Origin: Bombus terrestris
Lineage: Eukaryota; Arthropoda; Insecta; Hymenoptera; Apidae
Reading direction: 5' to 3'
NCBI RefSeq assembly: GCF_910591885.1
Contig: NW_025963551.1
Coordinates: 1,116,001 to 1,180,000 of the forward strand
DNA: 64,000 nucleotides
In this document: positions 52,001 through 63,450 of the stretch, piece by piece
How positions within the stretch are numbered: position 1 is the first letter of the stretch
Layout of the letters: each line of letters begins with the position of its first letter
Position numbers and translations under genes: made by a program
Notes under the pieces: model-generated
Databases searched by the model: none
What the model saw: the letters and a program-made list of their open reading frames with translations, nothing else
Told to the model about the DNA's origin: nothing

Positions 52001-55000
52001 TAAAGTGCAATGTGATGTCCGAAATGGCTGATAAAATTAGGTAATAACACGAAATATATGCAAGGCAATATAAGTTACATGTATTGCATGGAAATTGTGA
52101 TCGTTGCTCGCTCGCTCCTCTCGCTCGAAAAACTCTAGTCCAACCTCACAACCGTTCCGACACGCTCCCAAATTAGAAATAAGTCGCCTCCTCATTGAAT
52201 GACGAACGCAAGAGGGATTGGTTTTAGGTTAGGCTACAGTTTTCGAGCGAGAACGGCGAGCGATGGACACGTAAAGGTGTGTCACAATCCAACGGTTTCT
52301 CACATGGGGACATTGAAATATTCGCACCAGCCCGAGGATCCGGAAGTCTTCATCCTATTGCCTACTGACGAAAGTTTTCAGTTTGTCAATAGTTTCACAT
52401 ATATAGTACTATTTCCACATAGTAAAGTGCAATGTGATGTCAGAAATGTCTGACAAAATTAGGTAATAACACGAAATATATGCAAGGCTATATAAGGTAT
52501 ATATATAGCTTGGAAATTGTGATCGTTGCTCGCTCGCTCCGCTCGCTCGTAAAAATTTAGTCCAATCTCACATCCGATCCGACACATTCGCAAATTTGAA
52601 ATAAGTCGCCTCCACTTCGAATGACGAACGCAAGAGGGATGGTTTTAGGTTAGGCTATAGATTTCGAGCAAGCACAGCGAGCGAGGGACGCGTAAAGGTG
52701 TGCCACAATCCAACGGTTTGGCACATGGGGACATTGAAATATTCGCACCAGCCCTAGGAGCCGGAAGTCTTTATCCTATTGCCTACTGACAAAAGTTTTC
52801 AGTTTATCAATAGTTCCACATAAATAGTACTATTTCCACATAGTAAGGTGCAGTGTGATGTCCGAAATGCCTGACAAAATTAGGTAATAACACGAAATAT
52901 ATGCAAGGCAATATAAGTTACATGTATAGCTTGGAAATTGTGATCGTTGCTCGCTCGCTCCGCTCGCTCGTAAAAATCTAGTCCAACCTCACAACCGATC
53001 CGACACGTTCCCAAACTAGAAATAAGTCGCCTCCTCATTGAATGACGAACGCAAGAGGGATTGGTTTTATGTTGGGCTATAGTTTTCCTGCGAGCTCGGC
53101 GAGCGAGGGACGCGTAAAGGTGTGTCACAATCCAACGGTTTGGCACATGGGGACATTGAAATATTCGCACCAGCCCGAGGAGCCGGAAGTCTTTATCCCA
53201 TTGCCTACTGACAAAAGTTTAGAGTTTATCAATAGTTTCACTTAAATAGTACTATTTCCACATAGTAAAGTGCAATGTGATGTCAGAAGTGCCTGACAAA
53301 ATTTCGTAATATCACGAAATATATGCAAGGCAATATAAGTTACATGTATAGCTTGGAAATTGTGATCGTTGCTCGCTCGCTCCGCTCGCTCGTAAAAATC
53401 TAGTCCAACCTCACAACCGATCCGACACGTTCCCAAACTAGAAATAAGTCGCCTCCTCATTGAATGACGAACGCAAGAGGGATTGGTTTTAGGTTGGGCT
53501 ATAGTTTTCGTGCGAGCACGGCGAGCGAGGGACGCGTAAAGGTGTGTCACAATCCAACGGTTCCTCACATGGGGACATTGAAATATTCGCACCAGCCCGA
53601 GGATCCGGAAGTCTTTATCCTATTGCCTACTGACGAAAGTTTTCAGTTTATCAATGGTTTCACATAAATAGTACTATTTCCACATAGTAAGGTGCAATGT
53701 GATGTCCGAAATGGCTGACAAAATTAGGTAATAACGCGAAATATATGCAAGGCAATATAAGTTACATGTATAGCTTGGAAATTGTGATCGTTGCTCGCTC
53801 GCTCCGCTCGCTCGAAAAACTCTAGTCCAACCTCACAACCGTTCCGACACGCTCCCAAATTAGAAATAAGTCGCCTCCTTATCGAATAACGAACGCAACA
53901 GGGAGTGGTTTTAGGTTAGGCTATAGTTTTCGAGCGAGCGGAGCGAGCGAGGGACGCGTAAAGGTGTGTCACAATCCAACGGTTTGGCACATGGGGACAT
54001 TGAAATATTCGCACCAGCCCGAGGATCCGGAAGTCTTTATCCTATTGCCTACTGACGAAAGTTTTCAGTTTATCAATAGTTTCACATAAATAGTACTATT
54101 TCTACATAGTAAAGTGCAATGTGATGTCCGAAATGGCTGACAAAATTAGGTAATAACACGAAATATATGCAAGGCAATATAAGGTATATGTATAGCTTGG
54201 AAGTTGTGATCGTTGACCGCTCGCTCCGCTCGCTCGAAAAACTCTAGTCCAACCTCGCAACCGTTCCGACACGCTCCCAAATTAGAAATAAGTCGCCTCC
54301 TTATCGAATAACGAACGCGAGAAAGATTGGTTTTAGGTTAGGCTACAGTTTTCGAGCGAGAACGGCGAGCGATGGAAACGTAAAGGTGTGTCACAATCCA
54401 ACGGTTCCTCACATGGGGACATTGAAATATTCGCACCAGCCCGAGGATCCGGAAGTCTTTATCCTATTGCCTACTGACGAAAGTTTTCAGTTTATCAATA
54501 GTTTCACATATATAGTACTATTTCCACATAGTAAAGTGCAATGTGATGTCAGAAATGTCTGACAAAATTGGGTAATAACACGAAATATATGCAAGGCTAT
54601 ATAAGGTATATATATAGCTTGGAAATTGTGATGGTTGCTCGCTCGCTCCGCTCGCTCGTAAAAATTTAGTCCAATCTCACATCCGATCCGACACATTCGC
54701 AAATTTGAAATAAGTAGCCTCCACATCGAATGACGAACGCAAGAGGGATGGTTTTAGGTTAGGCTACAGTTTTCGAGCGAGAACAGCGAGCGAGGGACGC
54801 GTAAAGGTGTGTCACAATCCAACGGTTTGGCACAGGGGGACATTGAAATATTTGCACCAGCTCGAGGATCCGGAAGGCTTTATCCTATTGCCTACTGACA
54901 AAAGTTTTCAGTTTATCAATAGTTTCACATAAATAGCAATATTTCCACATAGTACAGTGCAACATGAGGTCCGAAATCGCTGACAAAATTAGGTAATAAC

Positions 55001-55022
55001 ACGACATATATGCAAGGCAATA
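49078..55022 (+). repeat. 13- to 15-unit higher-order repeat, copy B
   Basis: The middle copy. It lacks the unit found at 46168-46581 in A and 57558-57971 in C. It carries the private perfect right arm at 53931-53951. From about 54019 it continues past the end of A but still matches C at 6328 bp up to about 55022. Confidence 0.87.
53794..53951. repeat. Perfect 21-bp inverted repeat arms with 116-nt spacer
   Basis: The left arm is 53794-53814 (two CTCGCTCG octamers around CTCCG) and the right arm 53931-53951 (two CGAGCGAG octamers around CGGAG). The arms are perfect reverse complements. Elsewhere in the array the same arms exist but their 5-nt centres do not pair. Pairing continues weakly inward through GAAAAACTCTAG and CTATAGTTTTC. 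As single-stranded DNA or RNA the 158-nt unit could form a long stem-loop. Confidence 0.9.
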
Positions 55023-55251
55023 TAAGTTACATGTATAGCTTGGAAATTGTGATCGTTGCTCGCTCGCTCCGCTCGGTCGTAAAAATCTAGTCCAACCTCA
55101 CAACCGTTCCGACACGCTCCCAAATTAGAAATAAGTCGCCTCCTCATTGAATGACGAACGCAAGAGGGATTGGTTTTAGGTTAGGCTACAGTTTTCGAGC
55201 GAGAACGGCGAGCGATGGACACGTAAAGGTGTGTCACAATCCAACGGTTTC
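55023..55251 (+). repeat. Half-unit linker between higher-order copies B and C
   Basis: Satellite with the CGCTCGGTCGTAAAAATC left arm, like the units at 44528, 50012 and 55918. It is joined at both ends to differently related units. No other content. Confidence 0.7.
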
Positions 55252-58200
55252 TCACATGGGGACATTGAAATATTCGCACCAGCCCTAGGAGCCGGAAATC
55301 TTTATCCTATTGCCTACTGACAAAAGTTTTCAGTTTATCAATAGTTCCACATAAATAGTACTATTTCCACATAGTAAGGTGCAATGTGATGTCCGAAATG
55401 CCTGACAAAATTAGGTAATAACACGAAATATATGCAAGGCAATATAAGTTACATGTATAGCTTGGAAATTGTGATCGTTGCTCGCTCGCTCCGCTCGCTC
55501 GAATAACTCTAGTCCAAACTAACAACCGTTCCGACACGCTCCCAAATTAGAAATAAGTCGCCTCCTTATCGAATTACGCACGCGAGAAGGATTGGTTTTA
55601 GTTTAGGCTACAGTTTTCGAGCGAGAACGGCGAGCGAGGGACGCGTAAAGGTGTGTCACAATCCAACGGTTTGGCACATGGTTGACATTGGAATATTCGC
55701 ACCAGCCCGAGGAGCCGGAAATCTTTATCCTATTGCCTACTGACTAAAGTTTACAGTTTATCAATGGTTTCACATAAATAGTACTATTTCCACATAGTAA
55801 AGTGCAATGTGATGTCCGAAATGGCTGACAAAATTACGTAATAACACGAAATATATGCAAGGCAATATAAGTTACATGTATAGCTTGGAAATTGTGATCG
55901 TTGCTCGCTCGCTCCGCTCGGTCGTAAAAATCTAGTCCAACCTCACAACCGTTCCGACACGCTCCCAAATTAGAAATAAGTCGCCTCCTCATTGAATGAC
56001 GAACGCAAGAGGGATTGGTTTTAGGTTAGGCTACAGTTTTCGAGCGAGAACGGCGAGCGATGGACACGTAAAGGTGTGTCACAATCCAACGGTTTCTCAC
56101 ATGGGGACATTGAAATATTCGCACCAGCCCGAGGATCCGGAAGTCTTCATCCTATTGCCTACTGACGAAAGTTTTCAGTTTGTCAATAGTTTCACATATA
56201 TAGTACTATTTCCACATAGTAAAGTGCAATGTGATGTCAGAAATGTCTGACAAAATTAGGTAATAACACGAAATATATGCAAGGCTATATAAGGTATATA
56301 TATAGCTTGGAAATTGTGATCGTTGCTCGCTCGCTCCGCTCGCTCGTAAAAATTTAGTCCAATCTCACATCCGATCCGACACATTCGCAAATTTGAAATA
56401 AGTCGCCTCCACTTCGAATGACGAACGCAAGAGGGATGGTTTTAGGTTAGGCTATAGATTTCGAGCAAGCACAGCGAGCGAGGGACGCGTAAAGGTGTGC
56501 CACAATCCAACGGTTTGGCACATGGGGACATTGAAATATTCGCACCAGCCCTAGGAGCCGGAAGTCTTTATCCTATTGCCTACTGACAAATGTTTTCAGT
56601 TTATCAATAGTTCCACATAAATAGTACTATTTCCACATAGTAAAGTGCAATGTGATGTCCGAAATGGCTGACAAAATTAGGTAATAACACGAAATATATG
56701 CAAGGCAATATAAGTTACATGTATAGCTTGGAAATTGTGATCGTTGCTCGCTCGCTCCGCTCGCTCGAAAAACTCTAGTCCAACCCCACAACCGTTCCGA
56801 CACGCTCCCAAACTAGAAATAAGTAACCTCCTCATTGAATGACGAACGCAAGAGGAATTGGTTTTAGGTTGGGCTATAGTTTTCGTGCGAGCACGGCGAG
56901 CGAGGGACGCGTAAAGGTGTGTCACAATCCAACGGTTTGGCACATGGGGACATTGAAATATTCGCACCAGCCCGAGGAGCCGGAAGTCTTTATCCAATTG
57001 CCTACTGACAAAAGTTTTCAGTTTATCAATAGTTCCACATAAATAGTACTATTTCCACATAGTAAGGTGCAATGTGATGTCAGAAGTGCCTGACAAAATT
57101 ACGTAATATCACGAAATATATGCAAGGCAATATAAGTTACATGTATAGCTTGGAAATTGTAATCGTTGCTCGCTCGCTCCGCTCGCTCGTAAAAGTCTAG
57201 TCCAACCTCACAACCGATCCGACACGTTCCCAAACTAGAAATAAGTCGCCTCCTCATTGAATGACGAACGCAAGAGGGATTGGTTTTATGTTGGGCTATA
57301 GTTTTCGTGCGAGCACGGCGAGCGAGGGACGCGTAAAGGTGTGTCACAATCCAACGGTTGGGTACATGGGGACATTGAAATATTCGCACCAGCCCGAGGA
57401 GCCGGAAGTCTTTATCCCATTGCCTACTGACAAAAGTTTAGAGTTTATCAATAGTTTCACTTAAATAGTACTATTTCCACATAGTAAAGTGCAATGTGAT
57501 GTCAGAAGTGCCTGACAAAATTACGTAATATCACGAAATATATGCAAGGCAATATAAGGTATATGTATAGCTTGTAAATTGTATCGTTACTAGCTCGCTC
57601 CGCTCGCTCGAATAACTCTAGTCCAAACTCACAACCGTTCCGACACGCTCCCAAATTAGAAATAAGTCGCCTCCTCATCGAATAACGCACGCGAGAAGGA
57701 TTGGTTTTAGTTTAGGCTACAGTTTTCGAGCGAGAACGGCGAGCGAGGGACGCGTAAAGGTGTGTCACAATCCAACGGTTTGGCACATGGTTGACATTGG
57801 AATATTCGCACCAGCCCGAGGAGCCGGAAATCTTTATCCTATTGCCTACTGACTAAAGTTTACAGTTTATCAATGGTTTCACATAAATAGCACTACTTCC
57901 ACATAGTAAAGTGCAATGTGATGTCCGAAATGGCTGACAAAATTACGTAATAACACGAAATATATGCAAGGCAATATAAGTTACATGTATAGCTTGGAAA
58001 TTGTGATCGTTGCTCGCTCGCTCCGCTCGCTCGTAAAAATCTAGTCCAACCTCACAACCGATCCGACACGTTCCCAAACTTGAAATAAGTCGCCTCCTCA
58101 TTGAATGACGAACGCAAGAGGGATTGGTTTTATGTTAGGCTACAGTTTTCGAGCGAGCACGGCGAGCGAGGGACGCGTAAAGGTGTGTCACAATCCATCG

Positions 58201-61200
58201 GTTTGGCACATGGGGACATTGAAATATTCGCACCAGCCCGAGGATCCGGAAGGCTTTATCCTATTGCCTACTGACAAAAGTTTTCAGTTTATCAATAGTT
58301 TCACATTAACAGTACTATTTCCACATAGTAAAGTGCAATGTGATGTCCGAAATGGCTGATAAAATTAGGTAATAACACGAAATATATGCAAGGCAATATA
58401 AGTTACATGTATTGCATGGAAATTGTGATCGTTGCTCGCTCGCTGTTCTCGCTCGAAAAACTCTAGTCCAACCTCACAACCGTTCCGACACGCTCCCAAA
58501 TTAGAAATAAGTCGCCTCCTCATTGAATGACGAACGCAAGAGGGATTGGTTTTAGGTTAGGCTACAGTTTTCGAGCGAGAACGGCGAGCGATGGACACGT
58601 AAAGGTGTGTCACAATCCAACGGTTTCTCACATGGGGACATTGAAATATTCGCACCAGCCCGAGGATCCGGAAGTCTTCATCCTATTGCCTACTGACGAA
58701 AGTTTTCAGTTTGTCAATAGTTTCACATATATAGTACTATTTCCACATAGTAAAGTGCAATGTGATGTCAGAAATGTCTGACAAAATTAGGTAATAACAC
58801 GAAATATATGCAAGGCTATATAAGGTATATATATAGCTTGGAAATTGTGATCGTTGCTCGCTCGCTCCGCTCGCTCGTAAAAATTTAGTCCAATCTCACA
58901 TCCGATCCGACACATTCGCAAATTTGAAATAAGTCGCCTCCACTTCGAATGATGAACGCAAGAGGGATGGTTTTAGGTTAGGCTATAGATTTCGAGCAAG
59001 CACAGCGAGCGAGGGACGCGTAAAGGTGTGCCACAATCCAACGGTTTGGCACATGGGGACATTGAAATATTCGCACCAGCCCTAGGAGCCGGAAGTCTTT
59101 ATCCTATTGCCTACTGACAAAAGTTTTCAGTTTATCAATAGTTCCACATAAATAGTACTATTTCCACATAGTAAGGTGCAATGTGATGTCCGAAATGCCT
59201 GACAAAATTAGGTAATAACACGAAATATATGCAAGGCAATATAAGTTACATGTATAGCTTGGAAATTGTGATCGTTGCTCGCTCGCTCCGCTCGCTCGTA
59301 AAAATCTAGTCCAACCTCACAACCGATCCGACACGTTCCCAAACTAGAAATAAGTCGCCTCCTCATTGAATGACGAACGCAAGAGGGATTGGTTTTATGT
59401 TGGGCTATAGTTTTCCTGCGAGCTCGGCGAGCGAGGGACGCGTAAAGGTGTGTCACAATCCAACGGTTTGGCACATGGGGACATTGAAATATTCGCACCA
59501 GCCCGAGGAGCCGGAAGTCTTTATCCCATTGCCTACTGACAAAAGTTTAGAGTTTATCAATAGTTTCACTTAAATAGTACTATTTCCACATAGTAAAGTG
59601 CAATGTGATGTCAGAAGTGCCTGACAAAATTTCGTAATATCACGAAATATATGCAAGGCAATATAAGTTACATGTATAGCTTGGAAATTGTGATCGTTGC
59701 TCGCTCGCTCCGCTCGCTCGTAAAAATCTAGTCCAACCTCACAACCGATCCGACACGTTCCTAAACTAGAAATAAGTCGCCTCCTCATTGAATGACGAAC
59801 GCAAGAGGGATTGGTTTTAGGTTGGGCTATAGTTTTCGTGCGAGCACGGCGAGCGAGGGACGCGTAAAGGTGTGTCACAATCCAACGGTTCCTCACATGG
59901 GGACATTGAAATATTCGCACCAGCCCGAGGATCCGGAAGTCTTTATCCTATTGCCTACTGACGAAAGTTTTCAGTTTATCAATGGTTTCACATAAATAGT
60001 ACTATTTCCACATAGTAAGGTGCAATGTGATGTCCGAAATGGCTGACAAAATTAGGTAATAACGCGAAATATATGCAAGGCAATATAAGTTACATGTATA
60101 GCTTGGAAATTGTGATCGTTGCTCGCTCGCTCCGCTCGCTCGAAAAACTCTAGTCCAACCTCACAACCGTTCCGACACGCTCCCAAATTAGAAATAAGTC
60201 GCCTCCTTATCGAATAACGAACGCAACAGGGAGTGGTTTTAGGTTAGGCTATAGTTTTCGAGCGAGCACAGCGAGCGAGGGACGCGTAAAGGTGTGTCAC
60301 AATCCAACGGTTTGGCACATGGGGACATTGAAATATTCGCACCAGCCCGAGGATCCGGAAGTCTTTATCCTATTGCCTACTGACGAAAGTTTTCAGTTTA
60401 TCAATAGTTTCACATAAATAGTACTATTTCTACATAGTAAAGTGCAATGTGATGTCCGAAATGGCTGACAAAATTAGGTAATAACACGAAATATATGCAA
60501 GGCAATATAAGGTATATGTATAGCTTGGAAGTTGTGATCGTTGACCGCTCGCTCCGCTCGCTCGAAAAACTCTAGTACAACCTCGCAACCGTTCCGACAC
60601 GCTCCCAAATTAGAAATAAGTCGCCTCCTTATCGAATAACGAACGCGAGAAAGATTGGTTTTAGGTTAGGCTACAGTTTTCGAGCGAGAACGGCGAGCGA
60701 TGGAAACGTAAAGGTGTGTCACAATCCAACGGTTCCTCACATGGGGACATTGAAATATTCGCACCAGCCCGAGGATCCGGAAGTCTTTATCCTATTGCCT
60801 ACTGACGAAAGTTTTCAGTTTATCAATAGTTTCACATATATAGTACTATTTCCACATAGTAAAGTGCAATGTGATGTCAGAAATGTCTGACAAAATTGGG
60901 TAATAACACGAAATATATGCAAGGCTATATAAGGTATATATATAGCTTGGAAATTGTGATGGTTGCTCGCTCGCTCCGCTCGCTCGTAAAAATTTAGTCC
61001 AATCTCACATCCGATCCGACACATTCGCAAATTTGAAATAAGTAGCCTCCACATCGAATGACGAACGCAAGAGGGATGGTTTTAGGTTAGGCTACAGTTT
61101 TCGAGCGAGAACAGCGAGCGAGGGACGCGTAAAGGTGTGTCACAATCCAACGGTTTGGCACAGGGGGACATTGAAATATTTGCACCAGCTCGAGGATCCG

Positions 61201-61352
61201 GAAGGCTTTATCCTATTGCCTACTGACAAAAGTTTTCAGTTTATCAATAGTTTCACATAAATAGCAATATTTCCACATAGTACAGTGCAACATGAGGTCC
61301 GAAATCGCTGACAAAATTAGGTAATAACACGACATATATGCAAGGCAATATA
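55252..61352 (+). repeat. 13- to 15-unit higher-order repeat, copy C
   Basis: Matches A at 11390 bp from its start to about 60347. Matches B at 5906 bp up to about 57557 and at 6328 bp from about 57971, because B lacks one unit. Private changes include the left-arm centre at 58445-58446 and TAGTACAACC near 60573. The three copies show that the array has recently been extending by blocks of 13-15 units here. Confidence 0.87.
58435..58592. repeat. Inverted repeat arms with modified left-arm centre
   Basis: The left arm 58435-58455 has centre CTGTT in place of the usual CTCCG. The same arm in sister copies at 43248-43268, 47045-47065 and 52107-52127 has CTCCT. The right arm 58572-58592 has centre AACGG, whose complement is CCGTT, and a final T in place of G. 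The centre now pairs at four of five positions, against two in the sisters and one for the common form. Confidence 0.9.
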
Positions 61353-62597
61353 AGGTATATGTATAGCTTGGAAAATGTATCGTTGCTCGCTCGCTCCGCT
61401 CGCTCGAAAAACTCTAGTCCAACCTCACAACCGTTCCGACACGCTCCCAAATTAGAAATAAGTCGCCTCCTTATCGAATAACGCACGCGAGAAGGATTGG
61501 TTTTAGTTTAGGCTACACTTTTCGAGCGAGAACGGCGAGCGAGGGACGCGTAAAGGTGTGTCACAAACCAACGGTTTGGCACATGGGGACATTGAAATAT
61601 TCGCACCAGCCCGAGGAGCCGGAAGTCTTTATCCTATTGCCTACTGACAAAAGTTTAGAGTTTATCAATAGTTTCACTTAAATAGTACTATTTCCACATA
61701 GTAAAGTGCAATGTGATGTCAGAAGTGCCTGACAAAATTACGTAATAACAGGAAATATATGCAAGGCAATATATGTTACATGTATAGCTTGGAAATTGTG
61801 ATCGTTGCTCGCTCGCTCCGCTCGCTCGTAAAAATCTAGTCCAATCTCACATCCGATCCGACACGATCGCAAATTTGAAATAAGTCGCCTCCACATCGAA
61901 TGACGAACGCAAGAGGGATTGGTTTTAGGTTGGGCTATAGTTTTCGAGCGAGGGACGCGTAAAGGTGTGCCACAGTCCAACGGTTTGGCACATGGGGACA
62001 TTGAAATATTCGCACCAGCCCTAGGAGCCGGAAGTCTTTATCCTATTGCCTACTGACTAAAGTTTTCAGTTTATCAATAGTTCCACATAAATAGTACTAT
62101 TTCCACATAGTAAAGTGCAATGTGATGTCCGAAATGGCTGACAAAATTAGGTAATAACACGAAATATATGCAAGGCAATATAAGTTACATGTATAGCTTG
62201 GAAACTGTGATCGTTGGTCGCTCGCTCCGCTCGCTCGAAAATCTCTAGTCCAACCTCACAACCGTTCCGACACGCTCCCAAATTAGAAATAAGTCGCCTC
62301 CTCATTGAATGGCGGACGCAAGAGGGATTGGTCTTAGGTTAGGCTACAGTTTTCGAGCGAGAACAGCGAGCGAGGGACGCGTAAAGGTGTGTCACAATCC
62401 AACGGTTTGGCACATGGGGACATTGAAATATTCGCACCAGCTCGAGGATCCGGAAGGCTCTATCCTATTGCCTACTGACTAAAGTTTACAGTTTATCAAT
62501 GGTTTCACATAAATAGTACTATTTCCACATAGTAAAGTGCAATGTGATGTCCGAAATGGCTGACAAAATTAGGTAATAACACGACATATATGCAAGA
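61353..62597 (+). repeat. Mixed satellite units
   Basis: About three units, one with the 13-nt right-arm deletion (61945-61954). Private substitutions include CACAAACCAACGG near 61563 and GAATGGCGGACGC near 62307. No non-satellite sequence. Confidence 0.8.
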
Positions 62598-63450
62598 CAA
62601 TATAAGGTATATGTATAGCTTGGAAATTGTGATCGTTGTTCGCTCGCTCCGCTCGCTCGAAAAACTCTAGTCCAACCTCGCAACCGTTCCCACACGCTCC
62701 CAAATTAGAAATAAGTCGCCTCCTTATCGAATAACGAACGCGAGAAGGATTGGTTTTAGGTTAGGCTACAGTTTTCGAGCGAGAACGGCGAGCGATGGAC
62801 ACGTAAAGGTGTGTGACAATCCAACGGTTTGGCACATGGGGACATTGAAATATTCGCACCAGCCCGAGGATCCGGAAGTCTTTATCCTATTGCCTACTGA
62901 CAAAAGTTTTCAGTTTATCAATAGTTTCACATATATAGTACTATTTCCACATAGTAGAGTGCAATGTGATGTCAGTAATGTCTGACAAAATTGGGGAATA
63001 ACACGAAATATATGCAAGGCAATATAAGGTATATGTATAGCTTGGAAATTGTGATCGTTGTTCGCTCGCTCCGCTCGCTCGAAAAACTCTAGTCCAACCT
63101 CGCAACCGTTCCCACACGCTCCCAAATTAGAAATAAGTCGCCTCCTTATCGAATAACGAACGCGAGAAGGATTGGTTTTAGGTTAGGCTACAGTTTTCGA
63201 GCGAGAACGGCGAGCGATGGACACGTAAAGGTGTGTGACAATCCAACGGTTTGGCACATGGGGACATTGAAATATTCGCACCAGCCCGAGGATCCGGAAG
63301 TCTTTATCCTATTGCCTACTGACAAAAGTTTTCAGTTTATCAATAGTTTCACATATATAGTACTATTTCCACATAGTAGAGTGCAATGTGATGTCAGTAA
63401 TGTCTGACAAAATTGGGGAATAACACGAAATATATGCAAGGCAATATAAG
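62598..63450 (+). repeat. Exact single-unit tandem duplication
   Basis: The segment 62598-63028 and the segment 63020-63450 agree at every base compared, at an offset of 422 bp. They share the rare variants GTGTGACAATCC, GTCAGTAATGTCTGACA and TTGGGGAATAACACG. The match is bounded by A62597/G63019 on the left and G63029/T63451 on the right. Confidence 0.88.

Noticed and set aside
43594..61352. Assembly duplication as the cause of the near-identical higher-order copies
   Set aside because: The copies have private substitutions and unit-level presence/absence differences, which a simple assembly repeat would not give. It cannot be fully excluded without reads.
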